Origin: Natronomonas sp.
GTDB taxonomy: Archaea > Halobacteriota > Halobacteria > Halobacteriales > Haloarculaceae
Assembly: GCA_007135435.1 (NCBI GenBank)
Contig: SLIW01000279.1
Coordinates: forward strand, 1 to 13,339
Length of the DNA stretch: 13,339 nucleotides
Reading direction: 5' to 3'
How positions within the stretch are numbered: the first letter of the stretch is position 1; each line of letters starts with the position of its first letter. The notes under the pieces are model-generated. The model was not told the DNA's origin and did no database searches. It saw only the letters and a list, made by a program, of their open reading frames with translations. Below are positions 12,889 to 13,339 of the stretch, in pieces. Both the position numbers and the translations under genes were made by a program.

Positions 12889-13339
12889 GGCCTTCGAGCG
12901 CGTCTGCGAGTCACTCGTAGAGGCCATCCTGGCGGGGGAGCTCGACCGGGAGGACGTCGAGACCGCCAAGAAGGAGGCGTGTCGAGAGCACTCCTCGCCG
13001 AAGGTGCCGAAGCACACGGACCTCCTGGATTACGCCCCCGAGGAGCGTCGCGAGGAGCTCGAGGCGGTGCTACAGCGAAAGCCAGTCCGGACCGCCTCGG
13101 GCGTCTCGCCTGTGGCGATCATGACCTCGCCGCACATGTGCCCCCACGGGAAGTGTCTGTACTGCCCCGGCGGGCCCGCCTCGGAGTTCTCCTCCGCGCA
13201 GTCCTACACCGGTCACGAGCCCGCCGCGGCCCGAGGCGTCCAGAACGACTACGACCCCTACGGCCAGGTCACGCTACGGCTCCACCAGCTGCGGGAGATC
13301 GGCCACCCCGTCGACAAGGTCGAGCTCATCCTGATGGGC
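12857..13339 (+). CDS. elp3: tRNA uridine-34 modification radical SAM/acetyltransferase Elp3, N-terminal part (3' end outside window)
   Basis: First 161 codons of archaeal Elp3, which uses radical SAM chemistry and a C-terminal GNAT domain to carboxymethylate wobble uridine in tRNA. Visible: an acidic N-terminal helical segment (residues 1-75), then KPVRTASGVSPVAIMTSP, the iron-sulfur/SAM cluster motif CPHGKCLYCPGG with Cys95, Cys100 and Cys103, SAQSYTGHEPAAARG (113-127), and NDYDPYGQVTLRLHQL (130-145), typical of Elp3. The GNAT domain lies beyond the window. The ATG at 12857 is inside the apparent M28 reading frame, which I think is a read-through artefact. A weak A/T element (ACTTAC, 12821-12826) about 33 bases ahead could be the promoter. 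Confidence 0.95.
   Translation, partial: MSTEVDPAESEAFERVCESLVEAILAGELDREDVETAKKEACREHSSPKVPKHTDLLDYAPEERREELEAVLQRKPVRTASGVSPVAIMTSPHMCPHGKCLYCPGGPASEFSSAQSYTGHEPAAARGVQNDYDPYGQVTLRLHQLREIGHPVDKVELILMG

Noticed and set aside
1..13339. A new multi-gene defence, mobile or biosynthetic system
   Set aside because: I searched for toxin-antitoxin pairs, nuclease/ATPase pairs, integrases, transposases and attachment-site repeats on both strands and found none. Apart from leuCDB, neighbours have separate promoters and known or housekeeping-like roles.

Overview
The window looks like an ordinary stretch of main chromosome from a halophilic archaeon (class Halobacteria). GC content is very high and nearly all codons end in G or C. 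The predicted proteins are strongly acidic (rich in Asp and Glu). Most genes carry an A/T-rich TATA-like box 26-30 bases before the start codon, the geometry of leaderless haloarchaeal transcripts, and I used it to choose starts. I see no rRNA, tRNA, CRISPR array, insertion sequence, integrase or prophage gene. Genus cannot be told from the sequence alone. Layout: bases 2-2494 (+) hold the end of a leucine biosynthesis operon, leuC (5' end outside the window), leuD and leuB, with overlapping start and stop codons. A conserved haloarchaeal protein of unknown function (2495-2947, -) abuts leuB tail to tail. After a 310-base gap come an OsmC/Ohr-like redox protein (3258-3656, -), a metallo-beta-lactamase-fold hydrolase of the UPF0173 type (3777-4496, -) and a small zinc-ribbon protein (4727-4939, -) whose C-terminus runs into a 27-bp tandem repeat. 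A fumarylacetoacetate-hydrolase-family enzyme (5043-5813, +) is divergent from the zinc-ribbon gene and convergent with a TenA thiamine-salvage enzyme (5964-6629, -). A two-helix membrane protein (6687-6875, -) follows, then a MutY-like adenine glycosylase (7056-8054, +), an NADPH-dependent FMN-reductase-like flavoprotein (8138-8719, +), a large zinc-finger/S1/OB/DHH protein (8904-11123, +), an M28 metallopeptidase (11335-12888, +) and the first 161 codons of elp3, the tRNA wobble-uridine modification enzyme (12857 to the window edge, +). Apart from leuCDB the genes appear to be separate, mostly single-gene transcription units: leucine synthesis, redox and thiol protection, cofactor salvage, base-excision repair, nucleic-acid handling, peptide turnover and tRNA modification. 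They do not form one pathway. I found no convincing new multi-gene system. The points most worth a second look are the DHH-family protein, whose active-site signature residues appear substituted, which suggests a non-catalytic scaffold; two separate 27-bp tandem repeats in or next to intergenic DNA, one setting the stop codon of the zinc-ribbon protein through a TGA/CGA alternation; an apparent loss of the M28 stop codon, with a 67-residue arginine-rich read-through; a MutY with no visible 8-oxoguanine-reading C-terminal domain and unusual cysteine spacing; and several inverted repeats placed next to TATA boxes, the best one in front of tenA.
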